A DNA stretch of 57,487 nt from an uncultured Clostridium sp. (GCA_947365805.1 CANAZY010000008.1:1-57487); one strand, 5' to 3'; numbered from the stretch's first letter, positions 26,947 through 37,122 are shown. Numbers and translations: made by a program. Notes: a model not told the origin generated them from the letters alone.

Positions 26947-28090
26947 TTAATTTCTTAATTTATTTACTACTTCTACTAATGCATCTACTAAAAAATCAAC
27001 ATCTTCTTTTGTGTTGTCATCTCCAAACGTTACACGTAGTGACCCTTGTGCGGTTTGGCTTGGTAATCCAATTGCTACTAATACATGAGATGGGTCTAAA
27101 GAACCTGATGTACATGCTGAACCGTGACGATGCACAAATCCCTTTTACATCTAAATTTAGAAGTAGTGCTTCTCCATCAACTCCTTCAAAGGAAATGTTG
27201 GCATTTCCTGGTAAACGTTTTTCTTTATGTCCATTTAATTTTGTATCTGGTATTTTTTTTTGTACTTGGGAAATATAGTAATCTCGTAAAGAAGTTAATT
27301 TTTCATTGTACTTATCAAAATTTTCATAGGCAAGTTCAATCGCTTTTCCAAGTCCTACAATTCCTGCCACATTTTCTGTTCCTGCTCTCATGTTTCGTTC
27401 TTGATGACCACCGTCTTGTATTTTTTCAAACTCCACTCCTGTTTTGACGTACAATGCTCCCATTCCTTTTGGTCCATAAAATTTATGAGCAGACATAGAT
27501 AATAAATCAATGTTATATTCTTTTACATTGATTCTAACATTTCCAATTGCTTGAACCGCATCTGTATGAAAATAAATGTGATGTCTTTTTGCAATTTCTC
27601 CTATTTCTTTTATTGGTTGAATGGTTCCTATTTCATTATTGGCAAACATCACACTAATTAAAATGGTTTGTGGGGTAATCGCCTCTTCTAATTCATTTAG
27701 GCTAATTAATCCTTCCGAGTTAACATTTAGGTAAGTTACTTTAAAACCTTCTCGTTCTAAATGTTGACATGTATGAAGTACTGCTGGATGTTCTATTTTT
27801 GTTGTAATGATATGATTACCTTTTTTACGATTGGCATAAGCCACTCCTTTTATTGCTAAATTATCGCTCTCACTCCCACAAGAAGTAAAATATATTTCTT
27901 TTGCTTCTGCCCCAATTGCCACTGCTGTCTTTTTTCTTGCCTCTTCTACTGCTTTTCTCGATTTTCTTCCAATACTGTACATAGAAGAAGCATTTCCATA
28001 ATTCAAATTAAAATATGGTAACATCTCTTTTAATACCTCTTCTTTGGTAGCCGTTGTTGCGGCATGGTCAAAATATCTTGTCTTTTCCAT
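26947..28090 (-). CDS. Cysteine desulfurase (NifS/IscS type), read across a CGG frameshift
   Basis: 380 residues when one base is skipped. PLP enzyme that takes sulfur from cysteine for Fe-S clusters or tRNA thiolation. The first frame has the N-terminal YFDHAATT, TSCGSESDNLAIKG, EHPAVL, HTDAVQAIG and SAHKFYGPKG (PLP lysine), up to GICASS. The second frame supplies GSACTSGSLDPSHVL with the catalytic cysteine and the C-terminus (LRVTFGDDNTKEDVDFLVDAL). The break is an in-frame CGG; reading CGGT as glycine gives the conserved SSGSACTSGS. Without the shift the catalytic cysteine is lost. No scaffold gene is adjacent, so the recipient of the sulfur is unknown. Confidence 0.92.
27121..27124 (-). 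other. CGGT +1 frameshift/quadruplet site in the desulfurase gene
   Basis: TCA CGG T in frame. Reading C-GGT as glycine restores SSGSACTSG, three residues before the catalytic cysteine. This is the only site with T as fourth base. Confidence 0.92.
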
Positions 28091-28140
28091 TCCTCTTTCC
28101 CTTTCTTATATTCTTTCTTAATATTATATGGAAAAAATGT

Positions 28141-28189
28141 AAAAAAATACTAATAAAGTAAGTATCTTCTTACTTTATTAGTATTTTTT
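28141..28189 (-). terminator. Terminator of the unknown coiled-coil gene
   Basis: Near-perfect stem of about 20 bp, beginning AAAAAATACTAATAAAGTAA, with T run. Confidence 0.85.
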
Positions 28190-28193
28190 ATCT

Positions 28194-28965
28194 TTATTCT
28201 ATTATATTTCCTGGCAATCGATACCCACCCTCGTGTTCTAGTCCTTCTTCAGAAATTTCTTCTTGTTCTTCTATTTCTTGTACAATTTGCTTATTTACTT
28301 TTGCAAATTCATCCCTATTCGTTACTACTGGACAAACATCTCCTTCTTTCCATTCTATTTTAGGAACTACTCCCTCTTCTATTTGTGGTTCTTGCATAAG
28401 TATCATTTTTATTTGTCCGCAAATAATTTTGTACCTTACTATCAATAATATCTCTTTCTTTTTTAGCAAATCCATCTCTTTCTATGTTATCAATATGATT
28501 TCCTATAATTTCTTTGCAATTACGTTTTAATGCATCCCAATGAATATTAAATTCAATTGTTTTCATTCTTTGTGTCACTGTTTCAAACATTTCTTCTAAT
28601 CTGTTTTCTATATCTTCTTTTCTTCTACCGTCTTCTTTTGGTTGTAACTCATTCTCTTGTATGTTTTCTAATTTTTCAATCTTTTCACCATTTTCAATTT
28701 TTCTTTTCAAAGAACTTACTGTTTTATAAATTACCTCAATTACTTCTTGGGCAGAACGATTCCTTATATCAACCATTGAATTAAATTCAAATAGACTCCT
28801 ATATTGTTCAAAACGTCCTGGCAACATGTTTACAAACTCATCTACCATTTCTTGATGCTGTTTACTTAAAACGACTTTCATCTCATCTGGATATTTTGTT
28901 TCTATCTCCGATTTCATTTCTTGTAAATATTCTTGTGTTATCATTTCTAATTTTTCATATGTCAT
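28194..28965 (-). CDS. Unknown charged helical protein, read across a CGG frameshift
   Basis: 256 residues when one base is skipped; family not recognised. The first frame encodes a long helical, highly charged region (VIYKTVSSLKRKIENGEKIE, EDIENRLEEMFETVTQRMK) up to DSKVQNYL. An in-frame CGG follows. Reading CGGA as glycine continues as QIKMILMQEPQIEEGVVPKI and an acidic tail (EIEEQEEISEEGLEHEGG). Without the shift the protein ends 18 codons later in arginine/serine sequence. The total length and the quality of both frames support a single gene. A consensus promoter and a strong terminator frame it as a unit. Confidence 0.75.
28416..28419 (-). other. CGGA +1 frameshift/quadruplet site in the unknown coiled-coil gene
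   Basis: TTG CGG A in frame. Reading C-GGA as glycine joins two long open segments that otherwise overlap in different frames. Confidence 0.8.
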
Positions 28966-29001
28966 CTTATTTCCTTCTTCCTATGTTTTATCTCTTTCTA
29001 T

Positions 29002-29030
29002 ATTATACTGTTTTATAAAAATAAATGCAA
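29002..29030 (-). promoter_or_regulatory. Promoter of the unknown coiled-coil gene
   Basis: Reverse strand TTGCAT (29030-29025), 17-base spacer, TATAAT (29007-29002). Confidence 0.75.
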
Positions 29031-29081
29031 GTATAAAAATTAATGGGGGACATAATATATCCCCCTGGCTTTACAACAAAT

Positions 29082-29840
29082 TTAGCAAATCGTTTTTACG
29101 GTAAAGTACTTCTCCATGAAATCAGAAAGATTGGTTTTTATTGTTTCAAATTTTTCTTTTTCTGATTTATAGGCATATGTTTTCATGTACTGGTTAATCT
29201 GCCTTAATACTGTTGCATAATAGCATGTAAGTAGCTTACAAAGCGGAACCACATCCAGTTTCACATTTTCTTTGTTAAGCTTAAATTGCTGTTTTTCTTT
29301 GTTAGAAACTGTAGTAGTCATTCCATTATGCGAGATTTCCATTGAAACAAATTCATTCAATATCTTATCACATGCTTCTGCTTTCTGCTCATTTTCTTTG
29401 CTTAGCCGTCTTTTTTCCCAAAGAAGAGTACGTTGGCATTCGTTTTGTAGACGAACCAAATCATCTATCATACTGACTGCTTTCTCCATTTTCCAAAAAC
29501 CTCTTAAGGTATATGGAATTTGAATATTCTTTTTAGGGAAAAATGCCTTTAAGTCCTGCTCATACAAAGTAATCAAAAAGCAAAGTGGAATCGCTTGAAT
29601 CCGTTTTTTTCTGTTACAGATTAACTGTATGTGATAACCATATGTTTCACTGAAAAATGTAACACATGGCTTCTCTTTTAGAAATTTAAATTCTTCAAGA
29701 ACCATCATTTTCACTACCGCTTCCCTCTGACCTTTCAAATCCTTTGCTTCTTCCTTTTGCTTTTCTAAGCTTTTTTGATGCCTCTTCCGTACTTCGTTTA
29801 TGTTAGTACGGATTTTGTTAAATTTTTGCTCGTTCGTCAT
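29082..29840 (-). CDS. Unknown protein, composition outlier
   Basis: 252 residues, not recognised. The N-terminal 40 residues are a charged coiled coil (RKRHQKSLEKQKEEAKDLKG). A central part could be a small alpha/beta fold (FFSETYGYHIQLICNRKKRI, IPLCFLITLYEQDLKAFFP), followed by helical sequence. Codon use is less AT-rich than the neighbours. Three in-frame CGG codons must be arginine (EVRKRH, KKRIQ, KRRLSK), which groups it with the unknown genes at 9460, 36699 and 42877. Its own promoter is at 29921-29949. A gene acquired from outside is the best guess. Confidence 0.68.
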   Translation of the reverse strand: MTNEQKFNKIRTNINEVRKRHQKSLEKQKEEAKDLKGQREAVVKMMVLEEFKFLKEKPCVTFFSETYGYHIQLICNRKKRIQAIPLCFLITLYEQDLKAFFPKKNIQIPYTLRGFWKMEKAVSMIDDLVRLQNECQRTLLWEKRRLSKENEQKAEACDKILNEFVSMEISHNGMTTTVSNKEKQQFKLNKENVKLDVVPLCKLLTCYYATVLRQINQYMKTYAYKSEKEKFETIKTNLSDFMEKYFTVKTIC

Positions 29841-29920
29841 ACCTTGTCCTCCTTTATAAATTATAAAAAGGTTTTACGCTGCATACCTTTTTAGGTTAAA
29901 GTATTTATGTTTACTAAAAT

Positions 29921-29949
29921 ATTATACTATCTTTTTTCCTATTCGTCAA
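29921..29949 (-). promoter_or_regulatory. Promoter of the unknown 252-residue gene
   Basis: Reverse strand TTGACG (29949-29944), 17-base spacer, TATAAT (29926-29921). Confidence 0.75.
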
Positions 29950-29950
29950 T

Positions 29951-29980
29951 AAAGAGTAAAGCTTTCGCCTTACTCTTTTA
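29951..29980 (-). terminator. Terminator of ileS
   Basis: Hairpin AAAGAGTAA...TTACTCTTT four bases after the ileS stop codon. Confidence 0.75.
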
Positions 29981-29984
29981 TTCA

Positions 29985-32759
29985 CTATTTTAAATTTTGG
30001 CTACATCTATGGCAAATATGTGGGTGATTTTCATCTCTTCCTACTGTTTCAGAATACATCCAACATCTTTCGCATTTTTCACCTGTTGCTTGTTCTACTG
30101 TTACTCCTACAATTGCATCTTTATCTTCTTTATTCTTTCCTTCTTTTATTTCTACATCAGATACAATAAAGATTTCTTTTAATAACTCTTCTTTTCCTTT
30201 GATAAAGTCATATGTTTCTCCATCTGCAAATAGAGTTACTTTTGCTGCTAAAGATAACCCAATTTCTTTATTTGCTCTTGCAAGTTCCAATTTTTTTGCA
30301 ACTTCATTTTTTATTTTAATGTATTTATCCCATGTTTCTTCTAGCTCTTTATTGTCATACATTGGATTAACTTTTGGATAGTAGTTTAGCATTACACTCT
30401 CTAAATTTTCTCCATTTTTATGTGGCATGTATTTCCAAATTTCTTCTGCTGTATAACATGTCATTGGTGCAAGAATACGAACTAAACTTGATAGTATTTC
30501 ATACATAGCTGTTTGTGCTGCTCTTCTTTCCACAGAATCTTTTTTAGCAGTATATAGTCTATCCTTTATAATATCTAAGTAAAATGCACTCATATCTACA
30601 ACGCAAAATTGATTAATTGCATGGTATGCGTTGTGGAAATCATATACATCATAAGCATTGCAACAATCTTTTATCAATTTATTTAATCTTGCTAAGGCCC
30701 ATTTATCAATTTCTTGCAAATCTTTATATTCGACAGGTCTATCTACATCAAAATCACTTATATTTCCTAATATATATCTTGCTGTATTACGTATTTTTCT
30801 GTATACTTCACCAACTTGTTTTAAAATATTTTTTGAACCACTTACATCTGATTTATAATCTGCAGATAATACCCAAAGTCTTAATACATCTGCACCAGAT
30901 TCATTAATAACATCATGAGGATCAATTCCATTTCCAAGACTCTTTGACATTTTTCTTCCTTGTTCATCGATTGTATAACCATGTGTTACTACTTCTTTAT
31001 ACGGAGCTTTTCCTTTTGTTGCAACAGACGTTAATAGTGATGATTGGAACCATCCTCTATGTTGGTCACTTCCTTCTAAATATAAATTTGCTTCTGGAAG
31101 TCCTCGTTCAGCAAGTACAGATTCATGGGTTGAACCAGAATCAAACCATACATCCATAATGTCTGTTTCTTTTTTAAATTTAGTACTTCCACAATGAGAA
31201 CATGTTGCTCCTTCTGGCATAAGTTCTTTTTCTGGTAAATCAAACCAAGCATTAGAACCTTTTTCTCTAAATATTTTTTGCACTTTATCTAGGCTTTCTT
31301 CTGTTACATATTCTTTTTCACATTCTGTACAATAAAAAATCGGAATTGGTACCCCCCATGTTCTTTGACGAGAAATACACCAATCGTTTCTTTCTTCTAC
31401 CATTTTCGAAATTCTCTCTTGTCCCCAAGCAGGATACCATTTAACGGTTTTAATCGCATCTAAGGTTTCTTTTCTAAATCCATCAACAGATGCAAACCAT
31501 TGATTTGTTGCACGATAGATAACTGGATGTTTACATCTCCAACAATGTGGATAAGAGTGGTTGACATCTTCTGCTACTAATAAGTATCCATTTTCATCTA
31601 ACCATTTAATAATTTCTTTATCGGATTTTGCATAATACTGACCAGCAAATGGTCCTGCTTCTTCTGTTTGATGACCTTTAGCATTAACGGTTACTACTAT
31701 ATCTAATCCATTTTTTAGTCCACAAAGATAATCCTCTTTACCATATCCTGGAGCAGTATGAACAGCACCTGTACCAGTATCTAATTCTACTTTTATGGTA
31801 TCATCTGAACCAAGTACGACTCTTGAATCTCTATCTAGAAATGGATGCTTACAAATAATTCCTTCTAAGTCGCTACCATCAAATTCTGCTACGGTGTTAT
31901 ATTGGGTAATTCCTGCTTTTTCCATTACTTTCGCCACTAATTCTGATGCCACAATAACTTTTTCTTTTCCTGTATCTACTATGCTATATTTATAATCTGC
32001 TCCAATTGTAATTCCCATATTTCCTGGTAGTGTCCATGGTGTTGTTGTCCATATTACAAATGAAGTATTTTCTTCATCAAATTTTCCTTTTGCATCTGTT
32101 ACAGGAAATTTCACATATGCTGTATGTGAATTTACATCTTTATATTCGATTTCTGCTTCTGCTAAGGCTGTTTCACAGTCTGTACACCAATATACTGGTT
32201 TTAATCCTTTATAAATATAGCCTTTTTTATACATATCAGCAAATACACCAACCTGTCTTGCTTCCATTTCTGGTTGGTAAGTAATGTATGGATTATCCCA
32301 ATCCCCTAATACTCCTAAACGTTTAAATCCTTCAATTTGTTTATCTTTATAATCCATAGTAAATTGTTTACAAGTGTCACGAAACTCGGTAACAGGTATC
32401 TCATCCCTATTTAATCCTAATTTTTCAATTGCTTTTTTCTCAGTTGGCATACCATGAGTATCAAATCCTGGAATGTATGGTGTATAAAATCCTTGTAAGT
32501 TTTTGTATCTTACAATGGTATCTTTTAATACTTTGTTTAACGCATGTCCTAAATGAATTTCTCCATTGGCATATGGAGGGCCATCATGTAAAACGAATGG
32601 TTCTTTCCCTTCATTTTTCTTAAGCATTTTTTCATATAATTCGTTTTCAAAAATCTCGTCTAAAATCTTAGGTTCTTTTGCTGGTAGATTTCCTCTCATT
32701 TCAAAGTCTGTTTTGGGTAAATTTAGTGTTTGGCTATAATTCATTTTTTCTTCTGCCAT
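29985..32759 (-). CDS. ileS: Isoleucine-tRNA ligase
   Basis: 924 residues, full length. Class I signatures: DGPPYANGEIHLGHALNK (HIGH type) near residue 58 and GRKMSKSLGNGIDP (KMSKS) near 590. The editing domain has TTTPWTLPGN and TGTGAVHTAPG. The C-terminal zinc finger (CERCWMYSE, then CHRCSQ) places it in the bacterial IleS class with metal. I start it at the ATG at 32759 with an AGGAGG site. A T-box leader with an Ile specifier lies upstream. No CGG occurs in its reading frame across 924 codons. Confidence 0.98.
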   Translation of the reverse strand: MAEEKMNYSQTLNLPKTDFEMRGNLPAKEPKILDEIFENELYEKMLKKNEGKEPFVLHDGPPYANGEIHLGHALNKVLKDTIVRYKNLQGFYTPYIPGFDTHGMPTEKKAIEKLGLNRDEIPVTEFRDTCKQFTMDYKDKQIEGFKRLGVLGDWDNPYITYQPEMEARQVGVFADMYKKGYIYKGLKPVYWCTDCETALAEAEIEYKDVNSHTAYVKFPVTDAKGKFDEENTSFVIWTTTPWTLPGNMGITIGADYKYSIVDTGKEKVIVASELVAKVMEKAGITQYNTVAEFDGSDLEGIICKHPFLDRDSRVVLGSDDTIKVELDTGTGAVHTAPGYGKEDYLCGLKNGLDIVVTVNAKGHQTEEAGPFAGQYYAKSDKEIIKWLDENGYLLVAEDVNHSYPHCWRCKHPVIYRATNQWFASVDGFRKETLDAIKTVKWYPAWGQERISKMVEERNDWCISRQRTWGVPIPIFYCTECEKEYVTEESLDKVQKIFREKGSNAWFDLPEKELMPEGATCSHCGSTKFKKETDIMDVWFDSGSTHESVLAERGLPEANLYLEGSDQHRGWFQSSLLTSVATKGKAPYKEVVTHGYTIDEQGRKMSKSLGNGIDPHDVINESGADVLRLWVLSADYKSDVSGSKNILKQVGEVYRKIRNTARYILGNISDFDVDRPVEYKDLQEIDKWALARLNKLIKDCCNAYDVYDFHNAYHAINQFCVVDMSAFYLDIIKDRLYTAKKDSVERRAAQTAMYEILSSLVRILAPMTCYTAEEIWKYMPHKNGENLESVMLNYYPKVNPMYDNKELEETWDKYIKIKNEVAKKLELARANKEIGLSLAAKVTLFADGETYDFIKGKEELLKEIFIVSDVEIKEGKNKEDKDAIVGVTVEQATGEKCERCWMYSETVGRDENHPHICHRCSQNLK

Positions 32760-32781
32760 ATTTATTCCTCCTATCAATATA

Positions 32782-33060
32782 AAAAAAGTGACCCATTCCT
32801 CCTAATACTAGGACGAAATGGATCGATTCCGCGTTACCACCTATTTTAAATAACCGGTTTACAACAAATTATTCCAAATTATTTCTCTTACTAACTCGAT
32901 AACGTGAGTCACTCCGTTTTACCTTACTTCTAATTTCAGGTAATCGACAAAAAGGTGATAACAAACAAATTATTACACTGCTAGAATCTCACCAACCTCT
33001 AGCTCTCTTTTGCTTTTACTTTATCTGTCCTGTCCTTTTTATAGTCTTTTATCTCTTTTA
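32782..33060 (-). promoter_or_regulatory. T-box riboswitch, isoleucine (ileS leader)
   Basis: The reverse strand has the T-box core AGGTGGTAACGCGG, followed by a terminator stem (GATCCATTTCGTCC / GGAGGAATGGGTC) with a T run, and a Stem I region upstream. An ATT triplet near 32934-32932 in GAA-ATT-AGA context is the probable isoleucine specifier. Confidence 0.9.
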
Positions 33061-33068
33061 CAAATATA

Positions 33069-33097
33069 ATATTACCACTTAATTCCACTTTTGGCAA
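33069..33097 (-). promoter_or_regulatory. Promoter of the ileS leader
   Basis: Reverse strand TTGCCA (33097-33092), 17-base spacer, TAATAT (33074-33069). Confidence 0.6.
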
Positions 33098-33126
33098 GCA
33101 TTTTTAAGAATTATTTTTACTTAGCA

Positions 33127-33156
33127 ATTTTTTGCCTACTAAAATTTTACACTAAC
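33127..33156. repeat. 30-nt dispersed repeat, copy 1
   Basis: Identical to 43400-43429 over 30 bases (core TTGCCTACTAAAATTTTAC). It lies just downstream of clpX. Confidence 0.85.
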
Positions 33157-33167
33157 TTTTACTTATT

Positions 33168-34478
33168 TTATGCTGTTTCTGAAGTCTGATTTGGTATGAT
33201 TTTTTTCTTTTTGATGTGTTTTTTCTCTACCTTTTCTTCATTAATAACAAGTTTTGGTTTTTCTCCGCTTTCCACTGTTTCTTTTGTGATAATACATTTT
33301 TCTATTTTTGGATTGGATGGCACTTCAAACATGATGTCTCTCATAATATCCTCTATAATCGAACGTAGTCCTCTTGCTCCTGTGTTTCTTTCAATTGCTT
33401 TATCTACAATTACATTTAATGCTTCTTTCTCAAATTCTAATACTACATCATCTAATTCTAGTAGTTTTTTGTATTGTTTCACAAGTGCATTTTTAGGTTC
33501 TGTTACAATACGAATTAGGGCTTCCCTATCTAATTCCCTTAAGGTTGCAATAATTGGTAATCTTCCTACAAATTCTGGAATTAATCCAAATTTTAATAAA
33601 TCTTGTGGAAGTAATTGTTCAAAAACAGCAGATTTATCAATTTCTTTTTTGCTTTCAATTTTTGCACCAAATCCGATGGTTTTCTTACCAATTCTTTCTT
33701 CAATAATTTTATCTAATCCTTCAAATGCTCCTCCACAAATAAATAAGATATTTCCTGTGTTAATTTGTAAGAATTCTTGATGAGGATGTTTTCTTCCTCC
33801 TTGTGGTGGAACAGATGCAACGGTTCCTTCTACAATTTTTAAAAGTGCCTGTTGTACTCCCTCTCCACTAACATCTCTTGTAATCGATGGATTTTCGGAT
33901 TTTCTTGAAATCTTATCAATTTCATCAATATAGATAATTCCTTTTTCTGCTTTTTCAATGTCGTAGTCTGCTGCTTGTATTAGTTTTAATAAAATATTTT
34001 CGACGTCTTCTCCTACATATCCTGCTTCTGTTAAGGTTGTTGCATCTGCAATAGCAAATGGCACATTTAAAATTCTTGCTAGGGTTTGTGCAAGCATTGT
34101 TTTTCCACAACCTGTTGGTCCTAATAATAATACATTACTTTTTTGAATTTCTACATCACTAATTTCATCTTCTGTATTAATTCTTTTATAATGGTTATAC
34201 ACAGCAACTGCCAATGTTTTTTTAGCTTCTTCTTGCCCAATTACGTATTCATCTAGTGTTTTTTTAATTTCTTCTGGCTTTGGAAGTGTGGTTACTTCAT
34301 CTATTGTATAGCCTGTTTCTTCTTCTGCTACATAGTCTTCATCAACAATGTTTTTACATAAAGAAATACATTCATCACAAATGTACACTCCTGGTCCTGC
34401 AACAATTCTCTTTACTGCTTCTTGTGCTTTGCCACAAAATGAACATTTTATATTTCTTTCATTTGGATTTTTTGCCAT
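33168..34478 (-). CDS. clpX: ATP-dependent Clp protease ATP-binding subunit ClpX
   Basis: 436 residues. ClpX unfolds tagged proteins and feeds them to ClpP. The N-terminal zinc-binding domain shows C-x2-C...C-x2-C ([13 protein letters not shown]). The AAA+ core has [14 protein letters not shown] (Walker A), [10 protein letters not shown] (Walker B), the RKHPHQ region, IGFGA in the ClpP-binding loop, and GARGLR (sensor 2). I start it at the ATG at 34478, which has an AAAGGA site nine bases upstream. It follows clpP and tig in the common tig-clpP-clpX order. Confidence 0.97.
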   Translation of the reverse strand: MAKNPNERNIKCSFCGKAQEAVKRIVAGPGVYICDECISLCKNIVDEDYVAEEETGYTIDEVTTLPKPEEIKKTLDEYVIGQEEAKKTLAVAVYNHYKRINTEDEISDVEIQKSNVLLLGPTGCGKTMLAQTLARILNVPFAIADATTLTEAGYVGEDVENILLKLIQAADYDIEKAEKGIIYIDEIDKISRKSENPSITRDVSGEGVQQALLKIVEGTVASVPPQGGRKHPHQEFLQINTGNILFICGGAFEGLDKIIEERIGKKTIGFGAKIESKKEIDKSAVFEQLLPQDLLKFGLIPEFVGRLPIIATLRELDREALIRIVTEPKNALVKQYKKLLELDDVVLEFEKEALNVIVDKAIERNTGARGLRSIIEDIMRDIMFEVPSNPKIEKCIITKETVESGEKPKLVINEEKVEKKHIKKKKIIPNQTSETA

Positions 34479-34513
34479 TAATTCCATTCCTTTCCTATTA
34501 CATTTTGTAATCC

Positions 34514-35125
34514 TTATTCTTTTGTTTTTCGATTCATAATTTCATCGATTAGTCCATATTTTAGTGCTTCTTCTGCTGTCATATAATTATCTCTTTCGGT
34601 ATCTTTTTCAATCGTTTCTAAACTTTGACCAGTTCTATCACTTAAAATTTTATTTAGTTTTTCTCTCGTTCTTACCATATGGTCTGCATGAATTTTAATT
34701 TCGGTTGCTTGACCTGAAATTCCATGTCCTCCAATTAATGGTTGGTGAATTAAGATTTCAGCGTTTGGAAGAGCAAAACGTTTTCCTTTTTCCCCACAGG
34801 CAAGCAGTACAGCTCCCATGCTTGCTGCCATTCCAACACAAATTGTAGAAACTGGGCATTTAATGTAGTTCATGGTATCTACAATTGCCATACCGTCTGT
34901 AATAGAACCTCCTGGTGAGTTAATGTATAAAAAGATTTCTTTATCTGGGTCTTCAGACTCTAAAAACAGAAGTTGTGCAATTACTAAACTTGCTGATGTT
35001 GGGTTAACATCTTCTCCCATAAATATAATTCTATCTTTTAAAAGTCTTGAGAATATATCATATGATCTTTCTCCCTTATTTGTTTGTTCTATAACATATG
35101 GAACTAAACTATTTTTTTCTAACAT
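34514..35125 (-). CDS. clpP: ATP-dependent Clp protease proteolytic subunit ClpP
   Basis: 203 residues. Serine protease forming a tetradecamer with ClpX. The catalytic serine is in [14 protein letters not shown], the histidine in [12 protein letters not shown] and the aspartate in [24 protein letters not shown] is also typical. It is 36 bases from clpX and has its own promoter. Confidence 0.97.
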   Translation of the reverse strand: MLEKNSLVPYVIEQTNKGERSYDIFSRLLKDRIIFMGEDVNPTSASLVIAQLLFLESEDPDKEIFLYINSPGGSITDGMAIVDTMNYIKCPVSTICVGMAASMGAVLLACGEKGKRFALPNAEILIHQPLIGGHGISGQATEIKIHADHMVRTREKLNKILSDRTGQSLETIEKDTERDNYMTAEEALKYGLIDEIMNRKTKE

Positions 35126-35205
35126 AATCTTTTTCCTCCTTCAAAAGCGAAGCTTTTGTACTCTTCACTTTTCATTCTTAATTTTTCACTTACAAATATG
35201 TCTAT

Positions 35206-35234
35206 TTTATATCATAAAAGTTAGAGGTTGTCAA
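35206..35234 (-). promoter_or_regulatory. SigmaA-type promoter of clpP
   Basis: Reverse strand TTGACA (35234-35229), 17-base spacer, TATAAA (35211-35206). Confidence 0.75.
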
Positions 35235-35273
35235 AACTATATTTTGCTCCCCCTAACTTTTCCTTTTATTGTT

Positions 35274-36557
35274 CTATTTTATTTTTGCATTTTCTACTAT
35301 GAATTCTACTACTTTTTCATTTTTCATAGAATCTTCTACATATTTCATAAATTGTTCGTTTGCTTTTAATTCTTCTTCTTTTTTACCATATAGTTCTGCC
35401 ATTTCTTTTACTTTTGCATCAACATCTTCTTTTGCAGGTTCGATGTTTTCTGCTTTTATAATAGCTTCTAATACTAAACGGTTTTTAACAGAAGTTTTAG
35501 CTTGTTCTTCATATTCTTTTCTAAATTCTTCTAGTGTTTTTCCAATCATTTGTAAATAATGTTCTAATTTCATTCCTTGGTATGCAAGTCTTTGTTCAAT
35601 TTCTTGTGTCATGTTATCAATTTCTGTTTCAATCATTCCAGATGGAATTTCAATTTCTACATTATCACAAACAGCTTTTACAGCTGCATCTTCTGTTTCA
35701 TATTTTGCTTTTTTCTTGTTTTCTTCTTCTAATTTTTCTTTGATGCTTGCTTTTAATTCTTTTAATGTATCAAATTCGCTAACATCTTTTGCAAATTCAT
35801 CATCAAGTTCTGGTAATTCTTTTTTCTTGATTTCATGTAATTTTACTTTAAAAGTAGCGTCTTTTCCTTTTAATTCTTCAGAGAAGTATTCTTCTGGGAA
35901 TTTTACTTGAATTTCTTTTTCTTCGTCTATTTTCATTCCAATAATTTGGTCTTCAAATCCTGGAATAAAGGTGTTACTTCCAATGATTAATTCATGATTT
36001 TCGGCTTTTCCACCGTCAAATGCAACTCCATCAACAAATCCTTCAAAATCGATAACAGTTGTATCTCCACTTTCTACTGGTCTATCTTCTACTAAAACTA
36101 GTCTTGCATTTTTTTCTTGCATGTGTCCTAATTCATGTTCAATGTCATGGTCAGATACATTATACTCTACTTTTTTAATTTCTATACCTTTATATTTTCC
36201 AAGTTTTACTTCTGGTTTTGTTTGAACAACTGCTGTAAAAATTAAGTCTTGTCCTTTTCCGATTTGTTTTACATCAATATCTGGACGACTAACAGCTTCA
36301 ATGTTGTTTTCTTTTAATTCTTTTTCATATACTTCTGGTACTACTTCATTAAAAGTATCTTCATAGAAAATTTCATCTCCATAATATTTTTCTACAATAT
36401 TCATTGGAGCTTTTCCTTTTCTAAATCCTGGAATGTTAAAATATTTTGCACTTTTTGCATATACTTTTTTCATAGCTTCATCAAATTTTGCAGCTTCAAT
36501 TGTAAATTCTAATTTTACTTCATCTTTCTTATCTGTCTTTTCAATTTTTATACTCAT
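35274..36557 (-). CDS. tig: Trigger factor
   Basis: 427 residues. Ribosome-bound chaperone with prolyl isomerase activity. The N-terminal ribosome-binding signature (FNIPGFRKGKAPMNIVEKYYG, read as GFRKGKAP near residue 43) is present. The FKBP-type PPIase domain is at 150-240 (DTTVIDFEGFVDG, GFEDQIIGM), then a helical C-terminal substrate-binding part. It has its own promoter and is followed by clpP and clpX. Confidence 0.97.
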   Translation of the reverse strand: MSIKIEKTDKKDEVKLEFTIEAAKFDEAMKKVYAKSAKYFNIPGFRKGKAPMNIVEKYYGDEIFYEDTFNEVVPEVYEKELKENNIEAVSRPDIDVKQIGKGQDLIFTAVVQTKPEVKLGKYKGIEIKKVEYNVSDHDIEHELGHMQEKNARLVLVEDRPVESGDTTVIDFEGFVDGVAFDGGKAENHELIIGSNTFIPGFEDQIIGMKIDEEKEIQVKFPEEYFSEELKGKDATFKVKLHEIKKKELPELDDEFAKDVSEFDTLKELKASIKEKLEEENKKKAKYETEDAAVKAVCDNVEIEIPSGMIETEIDNMTQEIEQRLAYQGMKLEHYLQMIGKTLEEFRKEYEEQAKTSVKNRLVLEAIIKAENIEPAKEDVDAKVKEMAELYGKKEEELKANEQFMKYVEDSMKNEKVVEFIVENAKIK

Positions 36558-36597
36558 TTAATTCAAATCCTTTCTTTTTTCTCAAATTAGCCTTTAT

Positions 36598-36625
36598 ATT
36601 ATATCATGTTTTTCTAAGATTGCAA
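36598..36625 (-). promoter_or_regulatory. Promoter of tig
   Basis: Reverse strand TTGCAA (36625-36620), 16-base spacer, TATAAT (36603-36598). Confidence 0.65.
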
Positions 36626-36647
36626 GTATTTTATATAAAGAAATTGA

Positions 36648-36677
36648 ATAAGGAAAGGCAGATACCTTTCCTATTAC
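36648..36677 (-). terminator. Terminator of the unknown 119-residue gene
   Basis: Inverted repeat AATAAGGAAAGG ... CCTTTCCTATT between tig and the upstream gene. Confidence 0.65.
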
Positions 36678-36698
36678 TTTTTGGTACTTAAATTACTT

Positions 36699-37058
36699 TT
36701 AATGAAATGGGTTAACGCTGTAAATGATGGAGTTTCCTTCCACTCGGTATCCTCTCTTCATAACTTCATCGAGCTTCTTCAGATACTTTTCCTTTATGTT
36801 GCCCTTCATATGAATAACAACTCTTATTCGCTGTTTTTTCTTCGCAGGCCTAAGTTCCGAAGTAACAAGCTGTTTTTGCTGCGGATATTCTAAGGCTTCG
36901 ATTTCTCTTTCCTCTTCATAATCCCAATGTTTTTTCAAACTCGGCAGGAATTCGATGTAAGTAATTTCGAACCCTTTTAACTTCACAGCTCTTGCCACTT
37001 TTCTGGCTACCTTCCGCTGTTCCTCCATAAATTCCCTTACTTTGTTTACATTTTTCAT
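36699..37058 (-). CDS. Unknown small basic protein, composition outlier
   Basis: 119 residues, not recognised. It is highly basic and helical at the N-terminus (VARKVARAVKLKGFEI) with a second basic region (AKKKQRIRVVIHMKGNIKEK), so nucleic-acid binding is possible but unproven. Codon use is richer in G and C than the adjacent tig and ylmH. One in-frame CGG (EEQRKVAR) must be arginine. It has its own promoter and terminator, like the other outlier units. Confidence 0.65.
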   Translation of the reverse strand: MKNVNKVREFMEEQRKVARKVARAVKLKGFEITYIEFLPSLKKHWDYEEEREIEALEYPQQKQLVTSELRPAKKKQRIRVVIHMKGNIKEKYLKKLDEVMKRGYRVEGNSIIYSVNPFH

Positions 37059-37093
37059 TTAGTGTACCTCCTTGTTGTATTTTAAACAATTAT

Positions 37094-37122
37094 ATTTTAC
37101 CATAATTTATGTAAATTTACAA
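37094..37122 (-). promoter_or_regulatory. Promoter of the unknown 119-residue gene
   Basis: Reverse strand TTGTAA (37122-37117), 17-base spacer, TAAAAT (37099-37094). Confidence 0.6.
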
